Below, piece by piece: positions 9,347-18,756 of a stretch of 22,502 nucleotides of DNA. Numbering within the stretch: position 1 is the first letter of the stretch; each line of letters begins with the position of its first letter. A program made the position numbers and the translations under genes. Source of the DNA: Scenedesmus sp. ARA3 (Eukaryota; Chlorophyta; Chlorophyceae; Sphaeropleales; Scenedesmaceae). The stretch lies in contig RWJK01001168.1 of NCBI GenBank assembly GCA_004335835.1, positions 23,079 through 45,580 on the forward strand. Direction: 5' to 3'. Under the pieces are notes generated by a model that was not told where the DNA came from, did not search any database, and saw nothing but the letters and a program-made list of their open reading frames with translations.

Positions 9347-9793
9347 CTATAGTGTACTGAGCCCCTCGATCGTCTTTGTCACGTAGACATCTGGTTTGTG
9401 GCTTGTCACTGTGACATGGTGCTGGTTGGTTGCTGTGAAAGTCTTGGCGTGGTTGAGGCCCAACAAGCGGGACAGCATTGCTTGAAGCTGCAGATTGCAG
9501 CCTTTTTGGAGCGGTTCCAAGTGTTCGAGGATTGCTCCGCCCTGGATTGACCGGTGCAGTACCTGTAGTGCTGCGTTCGCCAGTGACAAACCCTACTTTG
9601 TCGCCTGACCGTAGGCTTGGAGATGCATAGCATGGACTACGCCTATGTTGACGCTCCACCACGGCAACCCTCGATGTTCATCGTTGTTCACACTTCCAAG
9701 TGACCAGTCAAGCTTCTTCCACAGTTCGAACTGTTTTTCGAGCAATTCTCTGCTGCAGATGGAAATATGTACACCATGCGGTAATAAATTACA
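9347..9793 (-). pseudogene. Unidentified coding relic with one in-frame TAG
   Basis: On the minus strand one frame runs from just after a TAG (9796-9794) to a TAG at 9349-9347, about 147 codons, interrupted only by a TAG at 9595-9593. Both halves look strongly coding: upstream RELLEKQFELWKKLDWSLGS and LPWWSVNIGVVHAMHLQAYG, downstream ANAALQVLHRSIQGGAILEH and HVTVTSHKPDVYVTK. No ATG opens it, and composition lacks the CAG bias of its neighbours. It overlaps the 3' UTR of the U-box gene and the upstream region of the pseudokinase gene. The WWSVNIGVVHAMHLQAY segment vaguely resembles a strand of purple acid phosphatases, but no catalytic motifs are present. Alternatives are a transposon fragment, or an exon pair in which the internal TAG is the acceptor AG of a tiny intron. 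Function unknown. Confidence 0.5.
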
Positions 9794-9873
9794 CTAAGCG
9801 ATGACTTTATTGCAACAGATGTGCAGCTGGGCAAACCAGCACGCTGTATTTGCATCTCAGGTCCTCCCTGCAT

Positions 9874-9879
9874 TATAAA
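9874..9879 (+). promoter_or_regulatory. Candidate TATA box for the pseudokinase gene
   Basis: TATAAA in the context CATTATAAAGCAG, 106 nt upstream of the predicted ATG at 9985. Position and sequence suit a core promoter element; there is no other support. Confidence 0.4.
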
Positions 9880-9984
9880 GCAGTCCAGCCATCAGGCCAA
9901 TTTAAGCTCAAAGTGAATGATAAAAGGGTGCTACGTCCAGCAGCAGCCAGCTGCAGCCGCAGACCCTTGCTTAGCTAAGCAGCG

Positions 9985-12900
9985 ATGCACCATGATGATG
10001 GCGCTGTCAAAACAGCAGCGGCTCTTGAAGCCTCCAGCCCAAGAAGCCATGGTACTGAACAGAAGAAGAAAGTGCAATTGTCAGACAGCCTACAGCATGC
10101 ACAGCTGGAGCCGGAGGCATCTGCAGAGCAGGCAGACTGGTGAGCAGCAAACGTGCCTGGAACATGGCTGTCAGGCTGACGGCAGTGCCTGCACGTGCAT
10201 GCAAGGCGAATCACAAAGAGCAATGGACAGTTGTATCAGCTTGCCGGAGAGCAGCATGGACCTCACCAAGGCAGTCCTTGCATGATTTACTCGCGCAGTG
10301 TGCATCATACCACATCTGCACGCTCACATGTTGTCCTCCATACAATGTGCTTGGCAGGTTTGAAAGGCAGCAGCGTCAGCAGCAAAGGGACGAGCCCCCA
10401 GGCAGCCCGTCCACCTCGCAACCCACAGCACAGCAGCAGCAGCAGCAGCAGCAGCGCACTCGGGAGCATGGCCGTGTGAAGTTTGCTGGCGGTGATGATG
10501 ACGCTGTGGCTGCTTCAGCCGGCACCTTTCGCGCAGCTCAGCCTGCTGCAGCAGCAAGCCTCGCACATCCACAGCAGCAGCAGCATACAGACGAAACATC
10601 ACCAGCCAACACTGCACGCCAGCAACAAGCAAATGCTGCAGCTGGTGCTGATGGCAGCAGCAGCCCAAGGTTCAGCGGCTTCTTCAGCAGAATGAAGGTG
10701 AGCAGCTTTCAGTGAAGCAAAGTTGTTTTGCGTTTCTGAGCACCAGCTGCACAGGCAACCCAGGTGCATAACAGCAGGTGCTGCAGCATGCCGAGCCTTG
10801 CAATTACAAGCATACTTCGTACATGGCGGAGGCAGCACGGCAGCGTGGCGGCAGATGCTGGTGGTGCTTGCGCCTGCAATTACTTCTGTCCCTAGCTGGC
10901 TGCAGGATGCGCCTGCAATGCTAGCATGCTTTACATGGAAGGCAAACGCAGCCCAACCATTGCACGTGTTCTTGCCAACCCATGATAGGCACAGCCCTGG
11001 TTTTGACGGTGTTACCTGCATGCCTGCTGCTGCGTTTCGCCTGCAGAAGTCGCTAGGCGAAGGCATGCTGTCGCGCAGCAGTCAACCAGCAGCAGCAGCA
11101 GCAGCAGATGGCAGCAGCACCAGCAGGAGCCACCTCAGCCATGCTGACAGCCAGGCAGACTGGGCAGACCCTGGCAGCCCAGGAGCAGCAGCAAAGTGAG
11201 CAGCTTGCAGGAAGTGTGCACGTTGATCATGCCGGGCTGTGTGGCGGCGATTGCATGCATGCAGGGTCTTCTGCCTGCAGCAGCAAGCAAGCTCCATCAG
11301 CAGTTATTCGCATTGAACTGAGCACGTATGCTAGCACTGTCATTGTTCAAGGCACGTGCCACGTACGCAGCAGCATAGCCAGCAACGGCAGCCACGTACT
11401 CCACCTGAGACAAAGTGCCAGTTGCCAGCAAGTGTAATGAACATTGCACCCAGATCTCCAGGTGGTGTGGGTCAGTCAGGTTACACGTCAATCTGAACTG
11501 CAAGCACGGCATGCTGGTGCATGTTGTTACTGGCCTCTTCTGTACAAGAGCTGACAACCAGCAGCAGTGGCAGCATTCTGGCACTGCACATCTCCATCTG
11601 CCGCAATGCGGTTCAGGGTAGCCAAGCAGTTGGTCTGTATCATCGTCTGGGCCCCTCGCAGCCTTTCACCACCTCAAACATCACCTGGCTATCTAGCTAT
11701 ATATGATACCCAGCAACTGCTGTTGTCATTGCTGTGCAGGGGAGCCGAGCATGTCGGCTCTGCCACCTTTGCCTCCGGCTTGAGGGGCCTGCTGGGTGGC
11801 GCCAGCTCTCGGCTGCTGGGCAGCCTGATGGGCCGCGCCAGCAGCAGCAGCAAGGCGGATGCGGACGAGGAAGAAGAGGAGCTGTGGTTCACCAGCCTGG
11901 ATGACTTCAAACCCATCTGCCACATGCTGCACAGGTGTGCATGTACATGTGGTTGTTGCTTGCAGACGTGCTGGGTGTGCTAGGTGTTGTGATGGTGGAT
12001 ATATTGTGTTGTGGGACACCAGTGCTGGATGGCAGTAGGTGCGGCTAGCATCACGTAGCATCGCCGCAGGTAGTCAAAAGCAATGGCAACAGCTAGTTGC
12101 ATTCTGATGGCTGTTATGCCTGAATTGACAGCTGCCTGCCTGCTGCTGCTGCCTGCCGCCGCCAGGGGCCGCTACATGACGGCTTACTTTGCTTGCGCCA
12201 ACAAAACTGGCCAGCACTTCCTGCTGAAGAAGTACGACAAACGTAAGTGGTGCAGCAGTAGGTGGTTGTTTGGCAGTCATGCGACAGGATTGCCAGTCCT
12301 TTACCTCAGCAGCCTTGTACCTGCCAGCTCTGAAACCCGCGTTACTGAAAAGAAAGTCGGCACGTGTCCTCATTGGGAGCATTGCCAAGTATTCTAGCCT
12401 CCGCGCTGCTGCTGTCCTGCTGTTGCGCTGACTGTTCCATGCTGCTTTGCACACTGAATCTTCATTGAATCTTAAATTACACAGACAAGATGGTGCCTGC
12501 TGAGGAGCGTGGCGTGCGGCGCTCCATCGCCTTCTCTGAGCTGCTGCGGCACCCCAACCTGGTGCGCTGCATGGGCCAGTGGGAGGAGGCGGACATCATC
12601 TACGTGGGTGAGTGCTGCGCTCAGCGGCAGCAGTTGCAACAGCTGAACTGCCGTATGTTTGATTGCAGCAGCAGCAGCAGCAGCAGCAGAGGAGGATGGA
12701 CAATGGCTGAGTTCCGTTGGTCACTTGGCAGCTGCATTGTTGCGCTGGGACTGCAGGCGGATGTTGCAGGCTGCGTGCTTCAGCGCTACCTGTGTCACTA
12801 CTGGTGTCCACCAGTCTCTAGACTAGGATGAAGGCAACATAAATCACTGCTATATGTTGCACTGCATGTCCTGCAGTGGAGGAGTACGTGCGCAAGAGTG

Positions 12901-15612
12901 ACATGTTATATGACTGCATCAGCAGCCTGTGCTTGGATTAGATTTTCGATAAGGCTCTTGTCAACACCTTTGTGCTGCTGCTGTGGCTTGCATGTCCTGC
13001 AGTGGAGGAGTACGTGGGCAAGACTGACATCTTCAATAACTGCATCAGCAGCCTGTGCTTGTATCTGTGTACATCAGGTCTTTGGTAACATACGTCTCAA
13101 CATCACCATGGTGCTGCTGTGGCTTGCATGTCCTGCAGTGGAGGAGTATGTGGGCAAGGGCGACATCTTCAACGACTGCATCAACAGCCTGTGCTTTGAT
13201 CATGTCTTATGATAAGGCTCTTGTCAACACCATCGCGCTACTGCTGTGGCTTGCGTGTCCTGCAGTGGAGGAGTATGTGGGCAAGGGCGACATCTTCAAC
13301 GACTGCATCAGCCACCCGGAGAAGTACACGGAGCGCCACGTGGCTGTGTCGCTGGTGAAGCCGCTGCTCAAGGCGCTGGCCTACCTGCACGCCAACAACA
13401 TCATCCACAGGTGCGGCTGCAGCACAGCAGGACAGGCATGGTGTTGCATGATGTTGCTGCTCAAGGCGCTGGCCTACCTGCACGCCAACAACATCATCCA
13501 CAGGTGCGGCTGCAGCACAGCAGAATGTGAAGGACCACGGAAGATGCATAGCTACATAATTGAATGTCAACCGCGGCGGCTGGGGCTGCTTTGCCCTAGC
13601 TGCCTACTTGTTTGCCAAAAACATGCTGGAGACATAGAGGTTTGTTGTTGCTGCTCAGCCGTCGCCTTCTACTGCCTGCTGGCTGGACATCAAAGCACTG
13701 GATGCTCCACACAAACGGGGCACTCCACGTCACCGCTATTGTTACTAGGTGTAGCTGGGTGCTGCTGATCACTGCTATGCTTTGGATGATCATCAAAAAG
13801 CCATGTTGCGGGTGCTGCTGCTTGCAGGAGCGTGCTGCCTGAGAACCTCTACATGGGCATCGATGACGTGGCACGCCTGGGCCACCTGACTTTAGCAGTT
13901 GACCAGCTCAGCGACAGGCCCAAGAGCCGCACCGCGCTGCTGGATTACATGGCTCCTGAGATGCTGTCAGTGAAGCCTCACAATGAGCATGAGCTGGCGC
14001 TGGGGCTGTTAGATGACAGCAGCAGCGAATCCGGGGCCGATGAAGAAGACGAGCCAAGTCAGCAGCAGCAGCAGCAGCAGCAGTTGGGTGCGTCACTGCA
14101 GCCGGCTTCTGGGGATGGCGGCAGGGGCAGCAAGCAGGCAGCAGCGCGGCCGCGCAGTAGCAGCGGTGGCGGCGGCAACAGCAGCAGCGGCGGGCAGCAG
14201 CCGAGCCGGCAGGGCAGCAGAAGCATACCGATGCTGCAGGATGAGGGCTGTGATGCGGCGGCGCTGCAGCCAGCTGGCAGCAGCATGAGTAAGCTGATGC
14301 GCAGCAGCCGAAGCTTGAACGCTGCTGCAGCTGCTGGCAGGGCAGAGTGGGAGCACAGGTGGGGGCATGTGCGGGGCAGCGCTGATGTGTGATGACAGCA
14401 TTGCACAGCTGTGTTTGAGAAACTAGCGCTTAGCAAGTTACATTTGCCAGCGCAGCACACCTCACAACACAGCAATCAAGGCACAGGCGGATGCACTTGG
14501 TAGCGGATCCAGCAAGGCATCAGCATCTCCTGTGCTGCTTGTTGTCATGTCATGCGTGGCTGGCTGATCCTTGTCACTACTGCCACATGACGTTGCAGGG
14601 ACTACTACGATGAGAAGGTGGACATCTGGCAAGTGGGCTGCATGGTGCATGAGCTGCTGTGTGGCAGCATGCCCTTCGAAGTGAGAGGACACCACCACCA
14701 CACCAGCAAAACACAGCAACAAACTGTGTGCCAGCTAGCATGATGAGCCAGCAGCAGCTGCTGGTTGTCAGCGCCCTTGCACATATGGCACTACTGCCTG
14801 CCACACACCCTCTGTGTGTTGGGTTTCATGACATCACTCCTGTACTCTTCCTGCCGCTTGATGTAACAACCACATCATAATTGACAGCTGCTCATATAAC
14901 AGCTGCTATGTGCGCGGCCTTGTTGTGGCAGGTCGAGTCCAAAATCGACTCTGCTGGCCTGGCGCTGTGGGCTGATATTGAGCAGCCGCCAGGCAGCCTG
15001 CCGCCCGACTGCGTCGACTTCCTGCAGCAGGCGCTGGCCAAGGACCCGCGGCAGCGGCCCTCAGCGGAGCAGCTGCAGGAGCACCCGTGGCTGGCCAGGT
15101 GGGGCTGCTGTATGCTGCTGCCGCTTGTGTGTCAGACACATTGGCAGAGCAGATGTTGCGCTTATGTGGCTGGGTAGTCAGCTGGGTGTTTGAGGAGTTA
15201 GCTGACATCTTGCAGCTGTCATGGATTGTGTGATCAGCGGGCATTTGTCGAGGACTTTGCGGCGTTGCCTCTTGCGGCTGCGCCACACTCTTGTAGAGCT
15301 GTGACAATTGGGAAGGCCCCGTGTAGCTCTTGCAAGCACAACACCCACTTTTCCACGCGCTATCCTGCAGCCTTACAGTGTGTGTTTGTGTGGCTGCCTG
15401 CATTTGTGCTGCGTAGGTGTGAGGCTGGTGAGCCGTGGAGGGACCCAGTGGAGCTGGAAGCAGCACGCCTAGCAGCTGAGCTGGCCACACCATGGGGCTG
15501 GCTGCGGCATAACAGCCGGGCGGCAGTTGCAGCAGCTAGCGGCTGGGTGCAGAGTTGGACTGCTGCCAGGAGCCGCGTGACGCCGCTGCTACAGAGCTGG
15601 GAGCAGCACCGC

Positions 15613-15646
<34 letters not shown>

Positions 15647-16113
15647 GTGGGTACGCCAGTGGGCCTTCGTCACCTATGGCAGCAGCGCATGGGGGGAAGC
15701 CGGGGATCAATAGTGCATTCAGCAGCTTTGGAGTCGATGGCTCGGCGGCAGCAGCAGCAGCAGCTGGCGGTGCGCCACGAAGGTCGTTGCAGCTATCTTC
15801 AGAGCTGCAGCAGCAGGGCCTGGGTGGTGCCGCAGGCAGCAATGGTGCTGGCAGCAGGCCATCTGTAGTTCCTCCTCTGAAGTTGACAGCAGATGTGGTA
15901 GGGGCGCTGAATGCAGACTGGGCTGCCACTCACAAGCAGAGTGAGGATGAGGAGTATGTCACTGCATGTGTTGTTACTACAACACCCTTTTCAACCACTC
16001 CAGCTGGCAGTGGGTTTGTGAGCAGCAGTGTAAGTCCCAGCAAGACGCCGGCTAGCTTTGGTTTTGTGCAGCAGCAGCAGCAGCAGCAGCAGCTGCAGCG
16101 ATTGATGTTGTAG
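9985..16113 (+). CDS. Kinase-fold protein, predicted pseudokinase (11 exons)
   Basis: Exons 9985-10139, 10358-10697, 11047-11195, 11740-11934, 12166-12242, 12485-12607, 13266-13410, 13828-14358, 14599-14680, 14932-15098 and 15417-16113 all join in phase and total 2661 nt, 886 residues. An in-frame TAA at 9976 precedes the ATG. Residues 1-267 are Gln/Ala/Ser-rich with an acidic run. The kinase domain spans about 268-655: degenerate glycine loop (MLHRGRYMTAYFA), beta-3 lysine kept (FLLKKYDK), Ser where the alpha-C Glu should be (RRSIAFSELLRHPNLV), hinge VVEEYVGKGDIF, HRSVLPEN (394-401) instead of HRDxKPEN, HLT (414-416) instead of DFG, then DYMAPEML, VDIWQVG and RPSAEQLQEHPW all kept. About 130 low-complexity residues are inserted after the APE motif. 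Loss of both catalytic aspartates argues for a scaffold or regulator, not an enzyme. The tail (656-886) is Ser/Gln-rich. A GTAAGT at 16030 may splice to another last exon. No TGTAA signal was found nearby downstream. Confidence 0.85.
12858..13312 (+). repeat. Fourfold tandem copy of the pseudokinase hinge exon start
   Basis: Copies begin at 12877, 13003, 13139 and 13266 (spacing 126, 136, 127 nt). Each follows the same TGTCCTGCAG acceptor and encodes VEEYV(G/R)K..D plus a related stretch up to DCIS-type residues (47 nt). Copies 1-3 then read SLC followed by a stop within 2 to about 10 codons; only copy 4 continues (HPEKYTERHVA) to a donor. Copy 3 differs from copy 4 by a single base in the shared exon part, while copy 1 is the most diverged. 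The flanking intron text ATAAGGCTCTTGTCAACACC is also duplicated. Copies 1-3 are truncated duplicates with intact acceptors upstream of the real exon. Confidence 0.9.
13363..13524 (+). repeat. Tandem duplication of exon 7 end including its donor site
   Basis: A 69-nt segment coding for LLKALAYLHANNIIHR plus the donor and the first bases of the intron occurs at about 13363-13431 and again, apparently unchanged, at 13456-13524. The offset of 93 nt is a multiple of three and no stop intervenes. Use of the second donor (after 13503) would therefore insert 31 residues in frame just before the catalytic-loop remnant. Confidence 0.85.
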
Positions 16114-16515
16114 CCAAGGAGATGTGGCACGTGCCATGTGCACATGCATGACTTGTTGAAAGTGCTTGGAAAGGTTGTGACGTTCAGGCGCGTCTGACGC
16201 ATGTGTCAAGTGCTTCAAATGCCCTTCTCTTGCGTGATAAGAACAGCAACAGCAACAATGCCCTATTTGATTGTACACGTTGGCGTGGCCAAGACCTGAG
16301 CAAGTTATCACTGATGTGATTCATAGTAGTCATATGACATGCATGTACCAGGCTTCAGTGTTGTGGTCACACCTTGTCAGGTTAGCTTTTGGTCAAAGCA
16401 TCAGTGGTGCTGCTGCAGTGTAGCTGTATGTGATGCCATTCTCGTGACAGCTGTGGGCAGCATTGTACAAGCTGGCCTGAGTAGTGTTTGCTTCTGGCTA
16501 ACTACCACTGCTAAG

Positions 16516-16578
16516 AAAGGCAGTTTGTCTGGCAGCATGGAAGATCTGCAGGCAGAGAGCTTGATACGTCCCTTATAA
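16516..16578 (+). CDS. Candidate alternative last exon of the pseudokinase gene
   Basis: Exon 11 contains a consensus GTAAGT donor at 16030, in phase 0 (after VSSS). The first well-placed acceptor in the same phase is CTAAG at 16511-16515, preceded by a CTAAC branch-like motif. It opens a 63-nt exon coding KGSLSGSMEDLQAESLIRPL and a TAA stop. The peptide is clean and non-repetitive, unlike the polyQ end (stop at 16113) produced if the intron is retained. The spliced product would be 879 residues. Immediately after, the +1 frame reads YKPVELDFAAAELRPK, so a slightly different junction or a base error could extend the tail further. Confidence 0.5.
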   Translation, partial: KGSLSGSMEDLQAESLIRPL

Positions 16579-17294
16579 ACCGGTGGAGCTGGACTTTGCT
16601 GCAGCAGAGTTAAGGCCAAAATGCAGTTCCAGCACCGAGTGCTTGCTTTGGTGGGCCCTGCGCTGCGTTCTACATGCGCAACGGATGCCGTAGCAGTACC
16701 GAAAGGTGTTGTGGGCATGAACTGCCAATTACACTCAGGCACCAGCTAGGTTTCAGTCGACTTTTCAAAAGAGGATAGTTTACATGTGGGTCCTGGCACC
16801 ATCTTGGATTTGTTACGCTGGCTGTGGCAGCTCTGTGTGAAAAGGTTCCCCTCACGGTACCCCGTGCAGTGCAACACGAAGCTGTGTAGTGGCGTCTGCT
16901 ATGGGCGCAGATCCAATCTTTGGTCTGAATAGTATTGAGTGGTAGTTGATCGGAGATTATGAGTGTGGCTGCTGTCAAATAGCTGGTGACATGACAGGCA
17001 GTGCATATAATGTGGACAGCTTCATGCGGCCAGTAATTGAAAGAATTATTTTAGTATTTACTTGGAAGTTTCATTTATGTTGTTATTGCCTTCATCACGG
17101 TGCGAGGTATCTGCCCCCGGCTTGGAGCGCGAAATTCATCTTCCCGCCAACACGCCACCTGGGCTGCAAGCTTACTTGTGCTCCAGCTGCGGGTTCATCT
17201 CAGCTTGGTACCAAACATCAATTGGAGAATCTTTATACGATTTTACTGCCACATCGGAACATACCGAAGTGCTTTTCCCCGAGGCCTGGCTCAC
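16579..17294. other. Intergenic region upstream of the secreted-protein gene
   Basis: No recognised gene. The first about 115 nt stay open in one frame, possibly belonging to the pseudokinase 3' end. A TATAAT-like element sits in GCATATAATG near 17005, roughly 290 nt before the next ATG, and a T-rich stretch lies at 17040-17090. No TGTAA signal was seen for the upstream gene. Confidence 0.4.
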
Positions 17295-18756
17295 ATGGCG
17301 CGATCAGTGCTAGCATTGGTTCTGTTCGGCTGCTTATTGGTGGGATGTTTGGCACAATGTAACCCGGAAACTTCAACACAAGGGGAGCCCGGCGCAGGGT
17401 GCGGTGAGTGGCGTCGACCATCGTCACACTCGACATCTGCTGCAGAGCGAGCACTCTTGCTACAACAGACATACATGGACGCCGTTTGCTTTGCTTTGAA
17501 TGGATGCCTTTCAACGCGCTGAAAGATGAGCCGCATGCTTCAAAAGCAGCTACACATGTCAGATGCTCACGCAATGCTGCAGCCTGCATCCTTGCTGCAT
17601 TGCACTGCCCTCGCAAGCACCGGCAGCGCCACATATGCTCCTAATCTACATCCCCGGTTTATCCACCTGAACTAGTGATCTTCTTACATCTTCTTAAATC
17701 TAAACATGCAGAGCCCTTGATGAAGCGCACAACACGCAAGCTGCAGGAGGTTGACACCATCCCAGGCCTCGGCGCAGCAGCATCAGGCCTCATGGCAGGC
17801 TTCAATGGCCTGGGCAATATGGGACAGATGTTTAGCAGGGTGGGTCAGTTCTTCCAAAACCTGAGGCCAGCCGCCGGCGCAGCACGCACAGCACGCGGTG
17901 GCAGCGATGGAGCCACTGAGCTCACTCCAGTCAGGTGGGAGGGGTGTTTTGTGCTACTGCTGCAGCGTGGTGCTGCTGAGTGCTGCTGCAGGTTGCTGTT
18001 GCTGAGAGCTGCTGCAGAAAGTTGTTGCAGTGCTTTTAACTGTGCAGCGCAGCACTCGCAAGCAGCTGCTATTGCCGCACCCTGGTGTGTGCAAACGCAC
18101 CCAGCAAACAAGTGCGGTTTACCACAATCAGGTCAAGACAGTGACCAGTATCGATGACAAGCCAGCATGCTGTGCTGCTGACAGAGACACAACACCTCCG
18201 CCCATTTGAGATGTAAGCCTGCACAGCCCCATGCTGCTTGCTGCTTTCCAGCTACTTCAATAGGTGTGGATAAGCACAAGCTCACGCATGTTACTGCACT
18301 AATGTTGCTGCTTGCAGGGAGCCTGCAAGCGCCCCTAGGCCCAGCAGGAGCAGTGACAGGCTGGAAAGTGGCAGGCCATCAGCAGACAGGAGCAGCGACC
18401 GCACAGACAGGCCCTCCAGGCTTGAGAGGCGGGACAGGGACGATGACAATGACAGCAGGGACGACAGCAGGGGCAGCAGGCGGGACACAGTGACGATCCC
18501 TCGCAGTGACAGGGGACGCGACAGGGATAGCAGGAGCAGCCGGCGCAGCAGCAGCAGGAGTGACAGCAGCAGCAGGAGTGACAGCAGGAGTGGCGGCCGG
18601 AGCGTCCGGGTGCAGCAGAATGTGGTCACACTTGCTGGGCCTAACTTTAGGGAGGTCACACCTTTGCAGATGGCAGTGAGTCAGGCAGTGAAGCAGCATC
18701 AGGCTCCGCAAGCTGCTGCAGCAGCACACAGGAAGACTGGTGTTGTGCCCAAGTAA
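17295..18756 (+). CDS. Secreted protein with Arg/Ser/Asp-rich tail
   Basis: Exons 17295-17403, 17712-17934 and 18318-18756 join in phase and total 771 nt, 256 residues. The start is the first ATG in frame and is followed directly by a textbook signal peptide (MARSVLALVLFGCLLVGCLA, then QCNPET). Residues about 37-110 contain a basic patch (MKRTTRK) and a Gly/Met/Phe-rich amphipathic stretch (GLMAGFNGLGNMGQMFSRV). From about residue 112 to 210 the chain is almost only Arg, Ser and Asp with some Gly (DRDSRSSRRSSSRSDSSSRS), then an ordinary tail ending in VVPK. RS-type tails are usual in nuclear splicing factors, so one behind a signal peptide is unexpected; a mineral- or wall-binding role is conceivable but unsupported. 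No family recognised. The nearest downstream TGTAA is at 19477, over 700 nt away. Confidence 0.65.

Noticed and set aside
9580..9760. Purple acid phosphatase assignment for the minus-strand relic
   Set aside because: Only one strand-like segment resembles the family; none of the metal-binding motifs is present.
12877..13202. Mutually exclusive exons in the pseudokinase gene
   Set aside because: Copies 1-3 run into stops, and only copy 2 has even a weak GT candidate, so they cannot simply replace copy 4.
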